A stretch of DNA of 64,000 nucleotides, taken from assembly GCA_016865505.2 (NCBI GenBank), contig AP025252.1, positions 2,976,001-3,040,000 on the forward strand, in the 5' to 3' direction. Both the position numbers and the translations under genes were made by a program. Below the pieces are notes generated by a model that searched no databases, was not told the origin of the DNA, and saw nothing but the letters and a program-made list of their open reading frames with translations. Shown piece after piece: positions 1-9,697 of the stretch. Origin of the DNA: Bryobacterales bacterium F-183 (GTDB lineage Bacteria; Acidobacteriota; Terriglobia; Bryobacterales; Bryobacteraceae). Each line of letters starts with the position of its first letter. Within the stretch, counting starts at the first letter, position 1.

Positions 1-1263
1 GGTGTGGATCTTGTCGTTGACGTAGTAATCGCCACGCACGTTGAAAGCGTCGTCATTGAAGCGGACGCCACCGGAGGAGGCGAAGTTCGGCTGGTCGAGG
101 ACGGCCGTCGTGTTGGCGTCGGGAATCAGCTTCAGCAGATTCAGGGCCTGCGAGGAGAGGCGCGAGACCGGGATACGGTTGCCGGCGAACTGAGTACGCG
201 TGGCGGGAGGTCCGGTGAGGGGGTCGAAGATGTTGATCCCGGTAGCGCTGAAGTCGCCCTGGCGTTCCGCGGCGCTGGGTACGCGGAGAAGCGCGCCACC
301 ACCGGTGTTGCGGCGAGTGCCCTGGTAGTCGCCGAAGTAGAAAAGCTTGTTTTTGAGGATCGGGCCGCCGATAGAGGCGCCGAACTGGTTCCACTGGGTG
401 AGCGGGATGAGGCGTCCGTTGGAATTGGGGATGGGGCGCGACTGGGTGAACGGGTTGCGCGCGATCATCTTGTCGTTGCGGAGGAACTCGAAGACCGATC
501 CGTGAATCGCGTTGGTGCCGGACTTGGTTTGAGCGCTGACGACGCCTGCGCTGGCCACGCCGAACTCTGCGTCGTAATTGGCGGTGGTGATCTTGGCTTC
601 CGTGACGGATTCGAGGGTCGGGTTGATGACGATCCAGCCGAGGACGGCGTCGTGATTGTCGGTACCGTCCAGCAGGTGGGAGGTGCCGGCAAAGCTCTGG
701 CCGTTGACCAGCATGCGGTAGGAACCCTGGGGATTCTCGGCAGAGGCTGCGGTCATCGAGGTTGGGAAGGCGACGACGCCGGGGGTCATCAACTGGAAGT
801 TGGTGAAGCGGCGATTGAGGACGGGAAGCTCGGTGACGGTCTTTTCGGTGTAGGTAGAGGCAACGTCGCTGCGTTCGGTTTTGAGGATACCGGCCTCTGA
901 GGTGACTTCTACGGTTTGGTTGACGTCGCCGACTTCGAGCCTCGCGTCGACGCGGATTTCGGTGTCGACGGAGACGGGGACGTTGTCCTGTACGAAGGCT
1001 TTGAAACCTCCGGCTTCGACTCGGACGCGATAGCGGCCGACGATCAAGAATCGCTGGGTGAAGTTGCCCGAGTCGTTGGTGGTGGTGTTTTGGGAGACAT
1101 CGCGACCGATGTCGGTGATGGTTACTTTGGCCCCGGCTACGGCGGCGCCGGAAGAGTCGGTAACGTTACCGACGATGGTGCCGTAGACGGCTTGGCTCCA
1201 GGAGGGAGTGGCAAGCAGGAAAGCAGCGGCGAACAATCCTGCTGCGGCGAACGGTGCACGCAT
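1..1263 (-). CDS. TonB-dependent receptor, Oar-like (3' end outside window)
   Basis: Partial outer-membrane receptor; 421 N-terminal codons lie in the window and the frame stays open to base 1. The start ATG (complement of 1261-1263) is preceded by a good ribosome site, GAGGTGAT. The protein opens with a signal peptide (charged MRAPF, hydrophobic stretch, cleavage near SWSQA). A carboxypeptidase-regulatory-like beta domain follows at about residues 27-110 (GTIVGNVTDSSGAAV). The plug domain comes next, with the motif SAQTKSGTNAIHGSVFEF and then GGPILKNKLFYFGDYQGTRR. This is the usual architecture of the very large acidobacterial receptor family, thought to import or bind large substrates; the substrate cannot be read from sequence. 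It shares direction with the two-component genes upstream but is separated from them by about 106 bases, so it probably has its own promoter. Confidence 0.9.
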   Translation of the reverse strand, partial: MRAPFAAAGLFAAAFLLATPSWSQAVYGTIVGNVTDSSGAAVAGAKVTITDIGRDVSQNTTTNDSGNFTQRFLIVGRYRVRVEAGGFKAFVQDNVPVSVDTEIRVDARLEVGDVNQTVEVTSEAGILKTERSDVASTYTEKTVTELPVLNRRFTNFQLMTPGVVAFPTSMTAASAENPQGSYRMLVNGQSFAGTSHLLDGTDNHDAVLGWIVINPTLESVTEAKITTANYDAEFGVASAGVVSAQTKSGTNAIHGSVFEFLRNDKMIARNPFTQSRPIPNSNGRLIPLTQWNQFGASIGGPILKNKLFYFGDYQGTRRNTGGGALLRVPSAAERQGDFSATGINIFDPLTGPPATRTQFAGNRIPVSRLSSQALNLLKLIPDANTTAVLDQPNFASSGGVRFNDDAFNVRGDYYVNDKIHT

Positions 1264-1369
1264 TGAGATCACCTCAAACCTGAATAGGCCCCGAAAAAAC
1301 AAGTTACGGGATGAGGTGTATTATTTGACGCCGGATTTCTGATGTCAACCGGGGGGTAATTACTTTCGA

Positions 1370-2689
1370 TTAGCCGAGGCCCATGCGCTCTAATTTTCGA
1401 TAGAGCGTTTTGCGTTCGATGCCGAGTACTTTGGCCGCGCGGGACTTGTTGTTGTTGCAGGCGGCGAGTACGCGGCGGATCTGTTCGGACTCGGTGTCGG
1501 CCAGCGTCTCACTGGCTTCCTGACGGGAATCCATGGTTTCGATGGCTTCTTTGACGGCCTCGGAATCGATGCGCTGTTGGGGCGCGAGGATCGCGAGGCG
1601 CTCCATCATGTGCTGCAACTGGCGGACGTTGCCGGGCCAGCTATACACCTGCATTGCTTTCACGCCGCTTTCGAGCAGTTTGGTTTTTTGGTTGTAGCGG
1701 GCGTTGTACTTCTTGACGAAGTAGTCGGCGAGTAGCGGGATGTCCTGCGAGCGTTCGCAGAGTGGCGGCACCTGGATGCGGACGACGTTGAGGCGAAACC
1801 AGAGGTCCTCACGGAACTTGCCTTCTTCAACGAGCTTGGGTACGTCTTTGTTGGTGGCAGCGACGACGCGGACATCGACTTTGCGGGACCGCGCAGAGCC
1901 GAGCGGGCGGATTTCGCGTTCCTGCAAAAAGCGCAGGAGTTTCAACTGAAAGCCGTGTTCAATGTCGCCGATTTCGTCCAAAAATACGGTGCCTTTGTCG
2001 GCGGATTCGAAGACGCCCGCGCGGTCGCGGTCGGCTCCGGTGTAGGCACCTTTCAAAGTACCGAAGAGTTCGCTTTCGAGCAGCGATGGCGCGATGGCGC
2101 CGCAATCGACGGGGACAAAGGCTTGGGTCGCGCGGCCGCTCATGCGGTGGACCATGCGTGCGATCAACTCTTTGCCCGTGCCGGTTTCGCCTTCAATGAG
2201 GATGGTGGCGTCGGTGGGGGCGGCGAGCGAGATCTGCTTATAGATCGCGATCATTTTGGGGGAAACGCCGATCATTTCCGTTTCCGGAACGTCGTCGATG
2301 TCCACCTCAGAGTCATTGGTCTCGCTGCTCTTGGCGGCGGCTGCGCGTTTGACGACGTTGATGAGATCGTCGATGGTTTCAAACGGTTTTGCGAGGTAAT
2401 CGAAGGCACCGCCACGGGTGGCGGCCATCACGGTTTCCATGGAGCCTCGGCCGGACATGAGGATGACGGCGCTATCGGGGCTGGCGGCTTTGACGTCGCG
2501 CAGGACATCGAGGCCGGTGCGTTCGTCGAGGTAAATGTCGGAGACGACGATGGGGTACGAGCGCTGCGACAGCTTTTCGCGCGCGGCGGATGTGGATGCC
2601 GCGGTGTCCACCTGGAAGCCTTCGAGGGCCAGGATTTCCGCGATCATCGCGCGCAAGGAATCGTCGTCTTCGACTACTAGAATATGCAT
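1370..2689 (-). CDS. Sigma-54-dependent NtrC-family response regulator
   Basis: Transcription activator of 439 residues in three parts. An N-terminal receiver has acidic EDD at 8-10 and probable phospho-acceptor Asp51 (VVSDIYLDERTG). The AAA+ domain has Walker A GETGTGKE, Walker B GTVFLDEIGD and a sigma-54 contact loop GAYTGA, a conservative variant of GAFTGA. The C-terminal Fis-type helix-turn-helix ends with RAAKVLGIERKTLYRKLE. I chose ATG at 2689 because the receiver begins immediately (MHILVVEDD); a TTG at 2722 would add 11 unconserved residues and overlap the kinase gene. It follows the CHASE2 histidine kinase by 13 bases, so the two are almost certainly a cognate pair acting on sigma-54 promoters. 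Targets are unknown. Confidence 0.93.
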   Translation of the reverse strand: MHILVVEDDDSLRAMIAEILALEGFQVDTAASTSAAREKLSQRSYPIVVSDIYLDERTGLDVLRDVKAASPDSAVILMSGRGSMETVMAATRGGAFDYLAKPFETIDDLINVVKRAAAAKSSETNDSEVDIDDVPETEMIGVSPKMIAIYKQISLAAPTDATILIEGETGTGKELIARMVHRMSGRATQAFVPVDCGAIAPSLLESELFGTLKGAYTGADRDRAGVFESADKGTVFLDEIGDIEHGFQLKLLRFLQEREIRPLGSARSRKVDVRVVAATNKDVPKLVEEGKFREDLWFRLNVVRIQVPPLCERSQDIPLLADYFVKKYNARYNQKTKLLESGVKAMQVYSWPGNVRQLQHMMERLAILAPQQRIDSEAVKEAIETMDSRQEASETLADTESEQIRRVLAACNNNKSRAAKVLGIERKTLYRKLERMGLG

Positions 2690-2702
2690 TCGAATTGTTG
2701 CG

Positions 2703-4574
2703 TCAGACGCGTTGCGCCGCAATTGGCGGCTTGGCCGAACCTACTGCCGCGACCGGTGTCACGATGGTGAACACAGATCCTTTGCCTGGCGTGCTGACAA
2801 CTTCTATCTTCCCACCATGGTGCGTAACAATTTGTTCGACGATGGACAGGCCGATGCCTGTGCCCGCTTCGCCGGACTTCTGCGCCTTCTCCGTACGGTA
2901 GAACTTGCGGAAGATGTTTTTGACTTCGTTCTTGTCCATACCGATGCCCTGGTCGGCGACGGCGATGCGGAGGTTGGCACCTCGGACCTCAGCAGTGACG
3001 AAGACGTGGGTTTCGGCAGGCGAGTACTTCACGGCGTTGGTGAGCAGATTGTACACCGCGTATTCCATGAGTTCACGGTCGCCCAGGAGCTCGCAGGCGG
3101 GGAATTCGCCGGGGTGTAGCGTGATGTTCTTGCGCTCGGCCAGAGGCATGACGCGTTCGACGCAGAGGCATACGACATCGGGCGCGGAGAAGCGTTCGCG
3201 CTTCATTTCCATTTGCCCTTCGCTCAGACGTTCGACATCGAGGAAGGTTTGGATCATGCGGGCCATGCGCTTTGATTCTGCATTGATCATGCTGGCCATC
3301 TGCTTGCGGCGCTCTTCGCTCAAGGCGTAGCGGCCCATCATTTCCGATGAACCTTGGATGGCTGTGAGCGGGGATCGCATCTCATGCGCGACCCACTGGA
3401 TGGCTTTTTGGTAGCGCTCTTTTTCGTCCTCTGTGGTCTGCATGCGCTTGCGGATGACGAAGTACTGGTAGCAGGCGGATGTCGCGGCGGCGAGGAGGGC
3501 GGAGCCGAAGACGGCAGAGAACGGAAAAACGATGTCCTGGCGGAAGAAGAGCACAGGTACGAAGTGCGAGCCGAGAATCAGGACGCCGGCGGCGGTGAGC
3601 GCGAGAGAGCCTCGCAGCATCAGGAAGGCGACGCCCATCAACGCGACGCCGAGCAGGCATACGGCGATGACAGTGAGGTTTGATGCGCCCGTGAGGAATC
3701 GCTTCTGTACGACGGTTTCAAAGGCCTGTGCGTGGATGACGACGCCGGAGACGTAATCGCCGGTGACCGGCGAGAGGACTTGATCTCGACGTCCAGCGAG
3801 AGCGGTGACACCGATGAAGACGGTCTTGTTGCGGAAGACTTCCAGCTTTGCCGGGTCCTTGCGGAGTTCGGCAAGCGAGACTGTGGGAATGCCGCCGGGA
3901 CGATGGCGGATCCACATGAGGCGGCCTTGGCCATCGCGCGGGGCGGGGATCACGGTGTCGCTGCCGATGCGGACGTCCTCCATCGATTCGATGATAGGCG
4001 CCGCGCTGCCCTGCGCCAGGCGGTAGGCTTCGAGCATCAGGGCCCAGTGGCGCTGGCGTGCTGCCGAGAACTCGAGCGGGATGCGGCGGCCGACACCGTC
4101 GATGTGGTTCTCTTCCGGGTGTACGTGGCCGACGGCTTTGGCTTTGGCGGCAAACAACGGCAGCGGTTCTTCCCAAATGTTGTTGGTGAGCTGAGCGGAG
4201 AGTGCGACATTGCCTGCGTGCTCGATGGATGCGGCGAGGCGCTTGTCGAGCGCGGGGTCGGCGTCGTCGGGCAGAAGTACGTCGATGCCGATCGCTTTGG
4301 TTTGCGCGGGGGCCAGCGCATCGATCGAATCGGCAACGATGCCTCGCAGGTTGCGTACGCCGCCGCTGGCGGTGAAGGTGGCCTCATCGATGGCGAGGAT
4401 CGCCGAGGAGGGTTCCCAGTTCTGCGGTGGAAAGGTCCGGTAAATCAGGTCGTATGCGTAGTAGTCGATGGGCGCGGCAAAGGGCGTCCAACTGGCGAGC
4501 ACCGCGAGTATGAGACAGGCGGCGAGGAGCCCAGCGTAGGTCCAGCGATACTTAGCGGGCCAACGCCTTTTCAA
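2703..4574 (-). CDS. CHASE2-domain sensor histidine kinase
   Basis: Membrane sensor kinase of 623 residues. After one transmembrane helix (residues 13-33) comes an extracytoplasmic CHASE2 domain to about residue 290 (ILAIDEATF, KAIGIDVLLPD, GRRDQVLSPV). Several closely spaced transmembrane helices follow at about 305-375. The catalytic core then has an H-box (AHEMRSPLTAIQ near residue 400), N-box (YNLLTNAVKYSP), G1 (ADQGIGMD) and G2 (GTGIGLSIVEQ). The start is a TTG with a strong AAGGAG ten bases upstream, lying inside the end of the peptidase gene (23-base overlap). This suggests translational coupling. The downstream gene is the NtrC-type regulator. The signal sensed is unknown. Confidence 0.93.
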   Translation of the reverse strand: MKRRWPAKYRWTYAGLLAACLILAVLASWTPFAAPIDYYAYDLIYRTFPPQNWEPSSAILAIDEATFTASGGVRNLRGIVADSIDALAPAQTKAIGIDVLLPDDADPALDKRLAASIEHAGNVALSAQLTNNIWEEPLPLFAAKAKAVGHVHPEENHIDGVGRRIPLEFSAARQRHWALMLEAYRLAQGSAAPIIESMEDVRIGSDTVIPAPRDGQGRLMWIRHRPGGIPTVSLAELRKDPAKLEVFRNKTVFIGVTALAGRRDQVLSPVTGDYVSGVVIHAQAFETVVQKRFLTGASNLTVIAVCLLGVALMGVAFLMLRGSLALTAAGVLILGSHFVPVLFFRQDIVFPFSAVFGSALLAAATSACYQYFVIRKRMQTTEDEKERYQKAIQWVAHEMRSPLTAIQGSSEMMGRYALSEERRKQMASMINAESKRMARMIQTFLDVERLSEGQMEMKRERFSAPDVVCLCVERVMPLAERKNITLHPGEFPACELLGDRELMEYAVYNLLTNAVKYSPAETHVFVTAEVRGANLRIAVADQGIGMDKNEVKNIFRKFYRTEKAQKSGEAGTGIGLSIVEQIVTHHGGKIEVVSTPGKGSVFTIVTPVAAVGSAKPPIAAQRV

Positions 4575-5763
4575 GTTCGGGGGTCTCCTTGGGGAGTTTG
4601 TCGCTTAGGCTGATGTTGCCGTCTTTGGTGACGAGGTAGACGTCTTCGATGCGCACGCCGATCTTCTCGTCGGGGATGTAGATGCCGGGTTCGATGGTGA
4701 CGACCGCGCCTTCTTCCAGAGGTCCGGCAGTGGACAGGTCATGTACATCGAGGCCGATGTGGTGACCCACGCCGTGGATGAAGTACTTGCCGTAGCCGCC
4801 GTGTTCTTCCATGTACTTTTTGGCGATGCCCGTGAGTTGGGCGAGGGTCACGCCGGGCTTCAACGCAGCTACCGCTGCCTTTTGTGCGCCGAGCACGATG
4901 TCGTAGATCTCTTTTTGGCGCGCGGTGAACTTGCCGTTGATGGGCAGGGATCGAGTGATGTCGCTGGCGTAGCCACCGCAGGACGCCGCTGCGTCAATGA
5001 CGATGATGTCGCCCGTGTCCATACGGCGGCGGTTTGAGTTGTAGTGCAGGATGGTGGAGTTCGGGCCCGAGCCGAAGATTGGCGCGTAGGCAGGCTTTTC
5101 GCAGCCGAGGTCGGTGTAGGTCTGCACGAAGGAGGAGGCCGCCTGGTATTCGTAGTTGCCGGCCTTGAGACGCTTCCACGATTCGAGATGCGCCTGGATG
5201 GAGGCGTCTGTCGCGTAGCGGATGGTTTCGAGTTCGGCGGCGGACTTCTTCATACGCAGTTTGGCGAGCAGAGGGGTGAGGTCCTTGATGTCGCGCAGGG
5301 GGGCGAGGGCCTTGAGGCGCGGCGTGACCGTGTCGTTGGGGAAGGCGTAGATGGGCGCTGCTTCTTCCAGGGCTTTAGACAGGCGAGCTTCGAATTTTTC
5401 GACACCGAGCACTTCGGTGAAGCCGGTTTTCTGCTGGGCGTCAGCATCGCCTGCGGCTACGCGCTTGCCGTTGTAGCGTTCGCGGCGTTCATTGCGCGGG
5501 GAGACAAACAGGACCTGTGACTTGGGCGAGACGATGAGGATCGCGCCGGGTTCCTCAAAGCCGGTGAGGTACTGAAACGAGGACTGCTGGAACTTGCGGT
5601 ACACCTCGTCCGACTCTTCGACCCAGCCGAAGAGGACGACTACGCCATCAAGGTCTTTTTGCAGGGCGGCGCGGCGCTGGGCGTACTCGGCGAGGGGTGG
5701 AACGGGTACTTGAGCGAGGCAAATGGACGAATACGCCACCAGGGCGAGGAGCGCGGACCGCAT
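4552..5763 (-). CDS. Secreted M24-family Xaa-Pro aminopeptidase
   Basis: Metallopeptidase of 403 residues in the Xaa-Pro aminopeptidase/prolidase family, which removes N-terminal residues preceding proline. A signal peptide (MRSALLALVAYSSICLAQ) implies export. The N-terminal creatinase-like domain covers about residues 25-180. The pita-bread catalytic domain shows the five expected dinuclear metal ligands: Asp in IVIDAAA, Asp in YASDITRS, His in HGVGHHIGLDVHD, Glu in TIEPGIY and Glu in GVRIEDVY. It is the first gene of a three-gene minus-strand operon with the CHASE2 kinase (overlapping) and the sigma-54 activator. The functional link between an exported peptidase and this two-component system is not obvious. 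Confidence 0.93.
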   Translation of the reverse strand: MRSALLALVAYSSICLAQVPVPPLAEYAQRRAALQKDLDGVVVLFGWVEESDEVYRKFQQSSFQYLTGFEEPGAILIVSPKSQVLFVSPRNERRERYNGKRVAAGDADAQQKTGFTEVLGVEKFEARLSKALEEAAPIYAFPNDTVTPRLKALAPLRDIKDLTPLLAKLRMKKSAAELETIRYATDASIQAHLESWKRLKAGNYEYQAASSFVQTYTDLGCEKPAYAPIFGSGPNSTILHYNSNRRRMDTGDIIVIDAAASCGGYASDITRSLPINGKFTARQKEIYDIVLGAQKAAVAALKPGVTLAQLTGIAKKYMEEHGGYGKYFIHGVGHHIGLDVHDLSTAGPLEEGAVVTIEPGIYIPDEKIGVRIEDVYLVTKDGNISLSDKLPKETPELEKALAR

Positions 5764-5822
5764 ATGCTCAGAGTATAACGACGGGCGTAACCAAACCCTG
5801 TTAGTCTTAGAGACACCTGCTT

Positions 5823-6113
5823 ATGGACCCGGATAAGAAACCGGTTCGAGTCACGATATTTCACCAGCAGTACACACTGCTTGCGGATAACCCCGCGCAG
5901 GCGGAAGCGCTTGCGCAAAAGGTGGACGGACTGATGACCGAGATCGCGGCCAAGGGCGGATACAGCATCGATACAACGCGCGCCGCGGTACTGGCTTGTC
6001 TGCATCTGGCGGATGAGTTGGCGGCGGCCGAACGGCAGTTGAGCGATTATCGCCATCGCGTGGAAAGCAAGACCAAGATGTACCGGGTGTTGCTGGACGG
6101 TGCGATCGGCTAA
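5823..6113 (+). CDS. zapA: Cell-division protein ZapA-like
   Basis: Small cytoplasmic protein of 96 residues. It matches the ZapA layout: an N-terminal beta-rich globular part (VRVTIFHQQYTLLAD), a conserved region around AQKVDGLMTEIAAKGGYSIDTTRAAVLACLHLADEL in shorter pieces, and a C-terminal coiled coil (LAAAERQLSDYRHRVESK). ZapA proteins bind and bundle FtsZ filaments at the Z-ring. It stands alone, divergent from the peptidase operon, 22 bases before the next plus-strand gene. I see no 6S RNA next to it, as is found in some bacteria. Identification rests on length and pattern, without an alignment. Confidence 0.8.
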   Translation: MDPDKKPVRVTIFHQQYTLLADNPAQAEALAQKVDGLMTEIAAKGGYSIDTTRAAVLACLHLADELAAAERQLSDYRHRVESKTKMYRVLLDGAIG

Positions 6114-6135
6114 GCGTATCGGTAAAATACAATCC

Positions 6136-8292
6136 ATGCGAAACGGGACTGCTGTCGCTGCCGCGTTCCTGATTCCGTTGACGGTACTTGCGGCTACTTT
6201 AGCGGAGCGCGATGCGGCGTTTATCGGCAAGCGGCGTACGTTCTGGTCGTACGTCAAGCCGGTGGCGGCGCCTGTGCCTGCTGGTGCGAAGAATCCTGTC
6301 GATGCATTTTTGCTGGAAGCGCTGGCCGCCAAGAAGCTGACGTTTTCCCCTGTTGCCGATAAACACACGCTGGTTCGACGCGTCACGCTGGACCTGACCG
6401 GGTTGCCGCCGAAGCCCGAAGAGGTGGATGCGTTTGTCAACGATAAGTCCCCCAATGCGTATGAGAAGCTGGTCGACCGTCTGATGGCGTCCAAGCACTA
6501 TGGCGAGCGTTGGGGACTGCGCTGGCTGGATGTGGTGCGTTACGCCGATACCAATGGGTTTGAACTGGATGCCGAACGTACGCACGCGTGGCGGTATCGG
6601 GATTACGTAATCGATTCGTTCAACGCGAATAAGAAGTACGACCGGTTCCTGCAGGAGCAGATTGCCGGCGATGAGTTGTGGCCGGGAAATAACGAGGCGC
6701 TGATCGCGACGGGTTTTTTGCGCGCGGGTCCTGAACATGTGGTGGGCGGCAATGTGGACGAGGAGCAGAACCGGCAGGAAGTGCTGACGGAGATGACCAC
6801 GATCACCGGGTCGGCACTGTTGGGGATGACGTTGCAGTGCGCGCGGTGCCATAACCATAAGTTCGATCCGATTCCGCAGTCTGACCATTACCGGTTGCAG
6901 GCGGTGTTTGCGTCCACCGAGGGCAAAGAGATCGCGTATGTGTCCGAGGCCGATCGCAAGGCGTACGAAGAAGCCAAAAAGGCTTATGACGCCAAGATCA
7001 AAGTGTTTGACGATGCGGTGAAGAAGATCGACGCGCCGTACAAGAAGCAGATCATGGACGAGCGGCGGAAGAAACTCGATCCGGAACATCTGGCGGCGCT
7101 CGAAATCCCCAAGGACAAGCGCACCAAAGAGCAGCAGGTGTTGGCCAAGGAAGCCGAGGATCAGATCACGCCGCTGTGGGATGAAGTGGTGGCGCTGCTG
7201 CCTGCGGATGAAAAGGCCAAGCGGTATGCGATTCGCAAGGAGCGGCACGCGGTGGAGTACACCGAGCCGATGCATCCCGGCATGGCGTACGCAGTGGCCA
7301 ATATGGAGAAGACTCCGGACACGCACATCCTGAAGATTGGCGACCACAAGATGAAGCTGGACGTGGTTCCGGCCGGGTTGCCGCAGGTATTGGTGGATCC
7401 GGCAGCGAACTTTCCGCAGACCGCTGTGGGGCGGCGGACGAGCCTCGCGCAGTGGTTGACGTCCAAAGAGAATCCGTTGACGGCTCGCGTGATGGTGAAC
7501 CGGATTTGGCAGTTCCGGTTCGGCACCGGGCTGGTGGGTACGCCGAACGATTTTGGTGCGTTGGGGGCGCGTCCGACGAATCAGAAGCTGCTCGATTGGC
7601 TGGCGGTGGAGTTCATGGACAAGGGCTGGGACATCCGGCATATTGACCGGATGCTGGTGCTGTCCAACGCGTACCGTCAAGCGACGTCGCGCGATGCAGC
7701 GAAGGCCGCAATCGATCCGGACAACAAGCTGTACTGGCGGATGAACAAGCGGCGGCTGGAAGGCGAAGCGATTCGCGATTCTGTACTGGCGGCGTCGGGT
7801 GCGTTGAATACCAAGATGTACGGGCCCGGGGTACGCGTGCCGATTGAGAAGGAAGTGTACGACCTCATCTTTACCGAGCATGAGACCGACAATTTATGGC
7901 CGCTGCCTTTGGACAAGACGGAGATGTCGCGACGGAGCGTGTACCTGCTGAACAAGCGTACGGTACGGCTGCCGATGCTGGCGAATTTTGACCAGCCGGA
8001 TACGATGTCGAGTTGTGCGATGCGGTCTACGAGTACGCATGCGTTGCAGGCGCTGAACCTGATGAATAGCGGGTTTATGCAGGAGCAATCGAAGCGGATG
8101 GCGGAGCGCCTGGAGCGCGATTGCAAGGGTAAGCGCGGGTGCGAGATCGAGCAGGCATACCGGTTGTCGCTGGGGCGTAAGCCGTCCACCGAAGAGACCC
8201 GAATGGCCTTGCAGTTTTTGTCCGGCGATAACGTACTTTCCGATTTCACGTTGGCGCTGTTCAACAGAAATGAGTTCGTGTATGTCCCTTAA
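6136..8292 (+). CDS. DUF1549/DUF1553 secreted protein
   Basis: Exported protein of 718 residues belonging to the DUF1549-DUF1553 group, common in Planctomycetes, Verrucomicrobia and Acidobacteria. The chosen ATG gives a signal peptide ([21 protein letters not shown]); an in-frame extension to 6100 would overlap zapA. DUF1549 spans about residues 50-260 and carries the family motif [14 protein letters not shown]. That motif is CxxCH-like and could bind haem, but in this family it is not proof of a cytochrome. A charged linker lies at about 270-380, then DUF1553 ([33 protein letters not shown]) fills the C-terminal half. Its stop overlaps the start of the DUF1501 gene, the usual partner, so the two are co-translated. 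The biochemical role is unproven; polysaccharide or sulfated-substrate degradation has been suggested for such pairs. Confidence 0.92.
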   Translation: MRNGTAVAAAFLIPLTVLAATLAERDAAFIGKRRTFWSYVKPVAAPVPAGAKNPVDAFLLEALAAKKLTFSPVADKHTLVRRVTLDLTGLPPKPEEVDAFVNDKSPNAYEKLVDRLMASKHYGERWGLRWLDVVRYADTNGFELDAERTHAWRYRDYVIDSFNANKKYDRFLQEQIAGDELWPGNNEALIATGFLRAGPEHVVGGNVDEEQNRQEVLTEMTTITGSALLGMTLQCARCHNHKFDPIPQSDHYRLQAVFASTEGKEIAYVSEADRKAYEEAKKAYDAKIKVFDDAVKKIDAPYKKQIMDERRKKLDPEHLAALEIPKDKRTKEQQVLAKEAEDQITPLWDEVVALLPADEKAKRYAIRKERHAVEYTEPMHPGMAYAVANMEKTPDTHILKIGDHKMKLDVVPAGLPQVLVDPAANFPQTAVGRRTSLAQWLTSKENPLTARVMVNRIWQFRFGTGLVGTPNDFGALGARPTNQKLLDWLAVEFMDKGWDIRHIDRMLVLSNAYRQATSRDAAKAAIDPDNKLYWRMNKRRLEGEAIRDSVLAASGALNTKMYGPGVRVPIEKEVYDLIFTEHETDNLWPLPLDKTEMSRRSVYLLNKRTVRLPMLANFDQPDTMSSCAMRSTSTHALQALNLMNSGFMQEQSKRMAERLERDCKGKRGCEIEQAYRLSLGRKPSTEETRMALQFLSGDNVLSDFTLALFNRNEFVYVP

Positions 8293-9697
8293 CCGGCGGA
8301 ATGTACTGCGTGCGGCGGCCAATGGGTTTGGCGCTGTGGCGCTTGAGGCGATGCTGCAAAAGGCCAACGCGGCTCCTCCTGCGGCTGCGGCGCGTGTGAA
8401 TCCCATGGCGGCCAAGCCGCAGCATTTTCCAGCCAAGGCGAAGTCCGTCATCTTTTTGTTTATGGTGGGCGCGCCGGGGCAGATGGATACGTTTGACCCG
8501 AAGCCCGAGTTGGTGAAGCACGCGGGCAAGCCGCTGCCTGCGAGCTATGGCAAGATCGTGAGTCAGTTCACCCAGGGCGATACGCCGATTCTGCCGTCGC
8601 CATGGGAGTTCAAGCAGTACGGACAGTCCGGGCTGCCGGTGTCGTCGTTGTACCCGAACCTCGCTCGGCATGTGGACGATATCTGCTTTGTCCGCAACTT
8701 CTATACGGAGAGCACGATTCATGCGCCGGCGATGTACCAGGTGCAGAGCGGGCGCATCCTGATGGGGTACCCGAGTTTGGGGTCCTGGGTGACGTACGGG
8801 TTGGGAAGCGAGAGCGAGAATCTGCCGGCGTATGTGGTGATGCCGCAACCGGAAGGTACGCCAGAGGGCGGTACGCCGATGTGGGGATCGGGGTTCCTGC
8901 CGGCCGTGCATCAAGGTACGACGTTGCGGAGTGGGCCGAGTCCGGTATTGAATCTGGATTTGCCGCCGGGGATGACGCCGGCGCGGCAACGGCGTACGCT
9001 GGACCTGCTGCAGAAGATGAACGAGCTGGATACGGAAGCGTCCGATTTAGAGATGGCCGCGCGGATCAGTTCGTACGAACTGGCGTTCCGGATGCAGACG
9101 CATGCACCCGAGGCTGTGGACCTGATGAAAGAGTCCGAGGCGACGCGTAAGATGTACGGGCTGGACCAGAAGCATACGGCGGAGTTCGGGTCGCGGTGTT
9201 TGCTGGCGCGGCGGCTCGTCGAGCGCGGGACGAGGTTCGTGCAGATTTTTTCGGGCGGTGGTCCGGTAAGCATCCAGTGGGACGCGCACAAAGACCTAAA
9301 GGGGAATCACGAAAAGATGTGCGGCATGACGGATCAGCCGATTGCCGCGCTGTTGCAGGACTTGAAGTCGCGCGGGCTGTTGGATTCGACCTTGGTGATT
9401 TGGGGTAGCGAGTTCGGGCGGTTGCCGATGTCGCAATCGGGCAACGGCCGCGACCACAATCCGCATGGGTTCACGATGTGGTTTGCGGGAGGCGGCGTGA
9501 AGGGTGGCCAAGCCATTGGCGCCACCGATGACTTTGGCCTGTATTGCGCGGGCGGCAAGTACCACATGCGCGACTTTCACGCCACCATCCTGCATGCGTT
9601 GGGCCTTGATCAGCACAAGCTTTGGTACCTGCATAACGGGCGGCACGAAAAGCTGACCGACTTTGGCGGCAACGTGATCCGCGAAGTCTTCGCCTAA
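8282..9697 (+). CDS. DUF1501 (sulfatase-like) exported protein
   Basis: Protein of 471 residues, the usual partner of DUF1549/1553 proteins. The N-terminus [17 protein letters not shown] looks like a twin-arginine (Tat) export signal. DUF1501 belongs to the alkaline-phosphatase/sulfatase superfamily; recognisable stretches are [28 protein letters not shown] and, near the C-terminus, [11 protein letters not shown] followed by GRDHNPHG, where metal-ligand residues of the fold are expected. The ATG at 8282 is preferred over one four codons earlier because it sits close to the RR motif; either overlaps the previous gene. It ends tail to tail with the DUF4097 gene, their stops overlapping by four bases (9694-9697). 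Confidence 0.9.
   Translation: MSLNRRNVLRAAANGFGAVALEAMLQKANAAPPAAAARVNPMAAKPQHFPAKAKSVIFLFMVGAPGQMDTFDPKPELVKHAGKPLPASYGKIVSQFTQGDTPILPSPWEFKQYGQSGLPVSSLYPNLARHVDDICFVRNFYTESTIHAPAMYQVQSGRILMGYPSLGSWVTYGLGSESENLPAYVVMPQPEGTPEGGTPMWGSGFLPAVHQGTTLRSGPSPVLNLDLPPGMTPARQRRTLDLLQKMNELDTEASDLEMAARISSYELAFRMQTHAPEAVDLMKESEATRKMYGLDQKHTAEFGSRCLLARRLVERGTRFVQIFSGGGPVSIQWDAHKDLKGNHEKMCGMTDQPIAALLQDLKSRGLLDSTLVIWGSEFGRLPMSQSGNGRDHNPHGFTMWFAGGGVKGGQAIGATDDFGLYCAGGKYHMRDFHATILHALGLDQHKLWYLHNGRHEKLTDFGGNVIREVFA

Noticed and set aside
4-900. Long plus-strand open frame of 298 codons
   Set aside because: Shadow of the receptor on the minus strand, whose frame has a signal peptide, regulatory domain and plug motifs.
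6840-6875. CxxCH haem-binding site ([11 protein letters not shown])
   Set aside because: It is the standard DUF1549 family motif, not evidence on its own for a c-type cytochrome.
6199-7881. 560-codon minus-strand open frame
   Set aside because: Antisense of the DUF1549/1553 gene; composition is rich in Arg, His and Gln, typical of shadow frames, with no domain.
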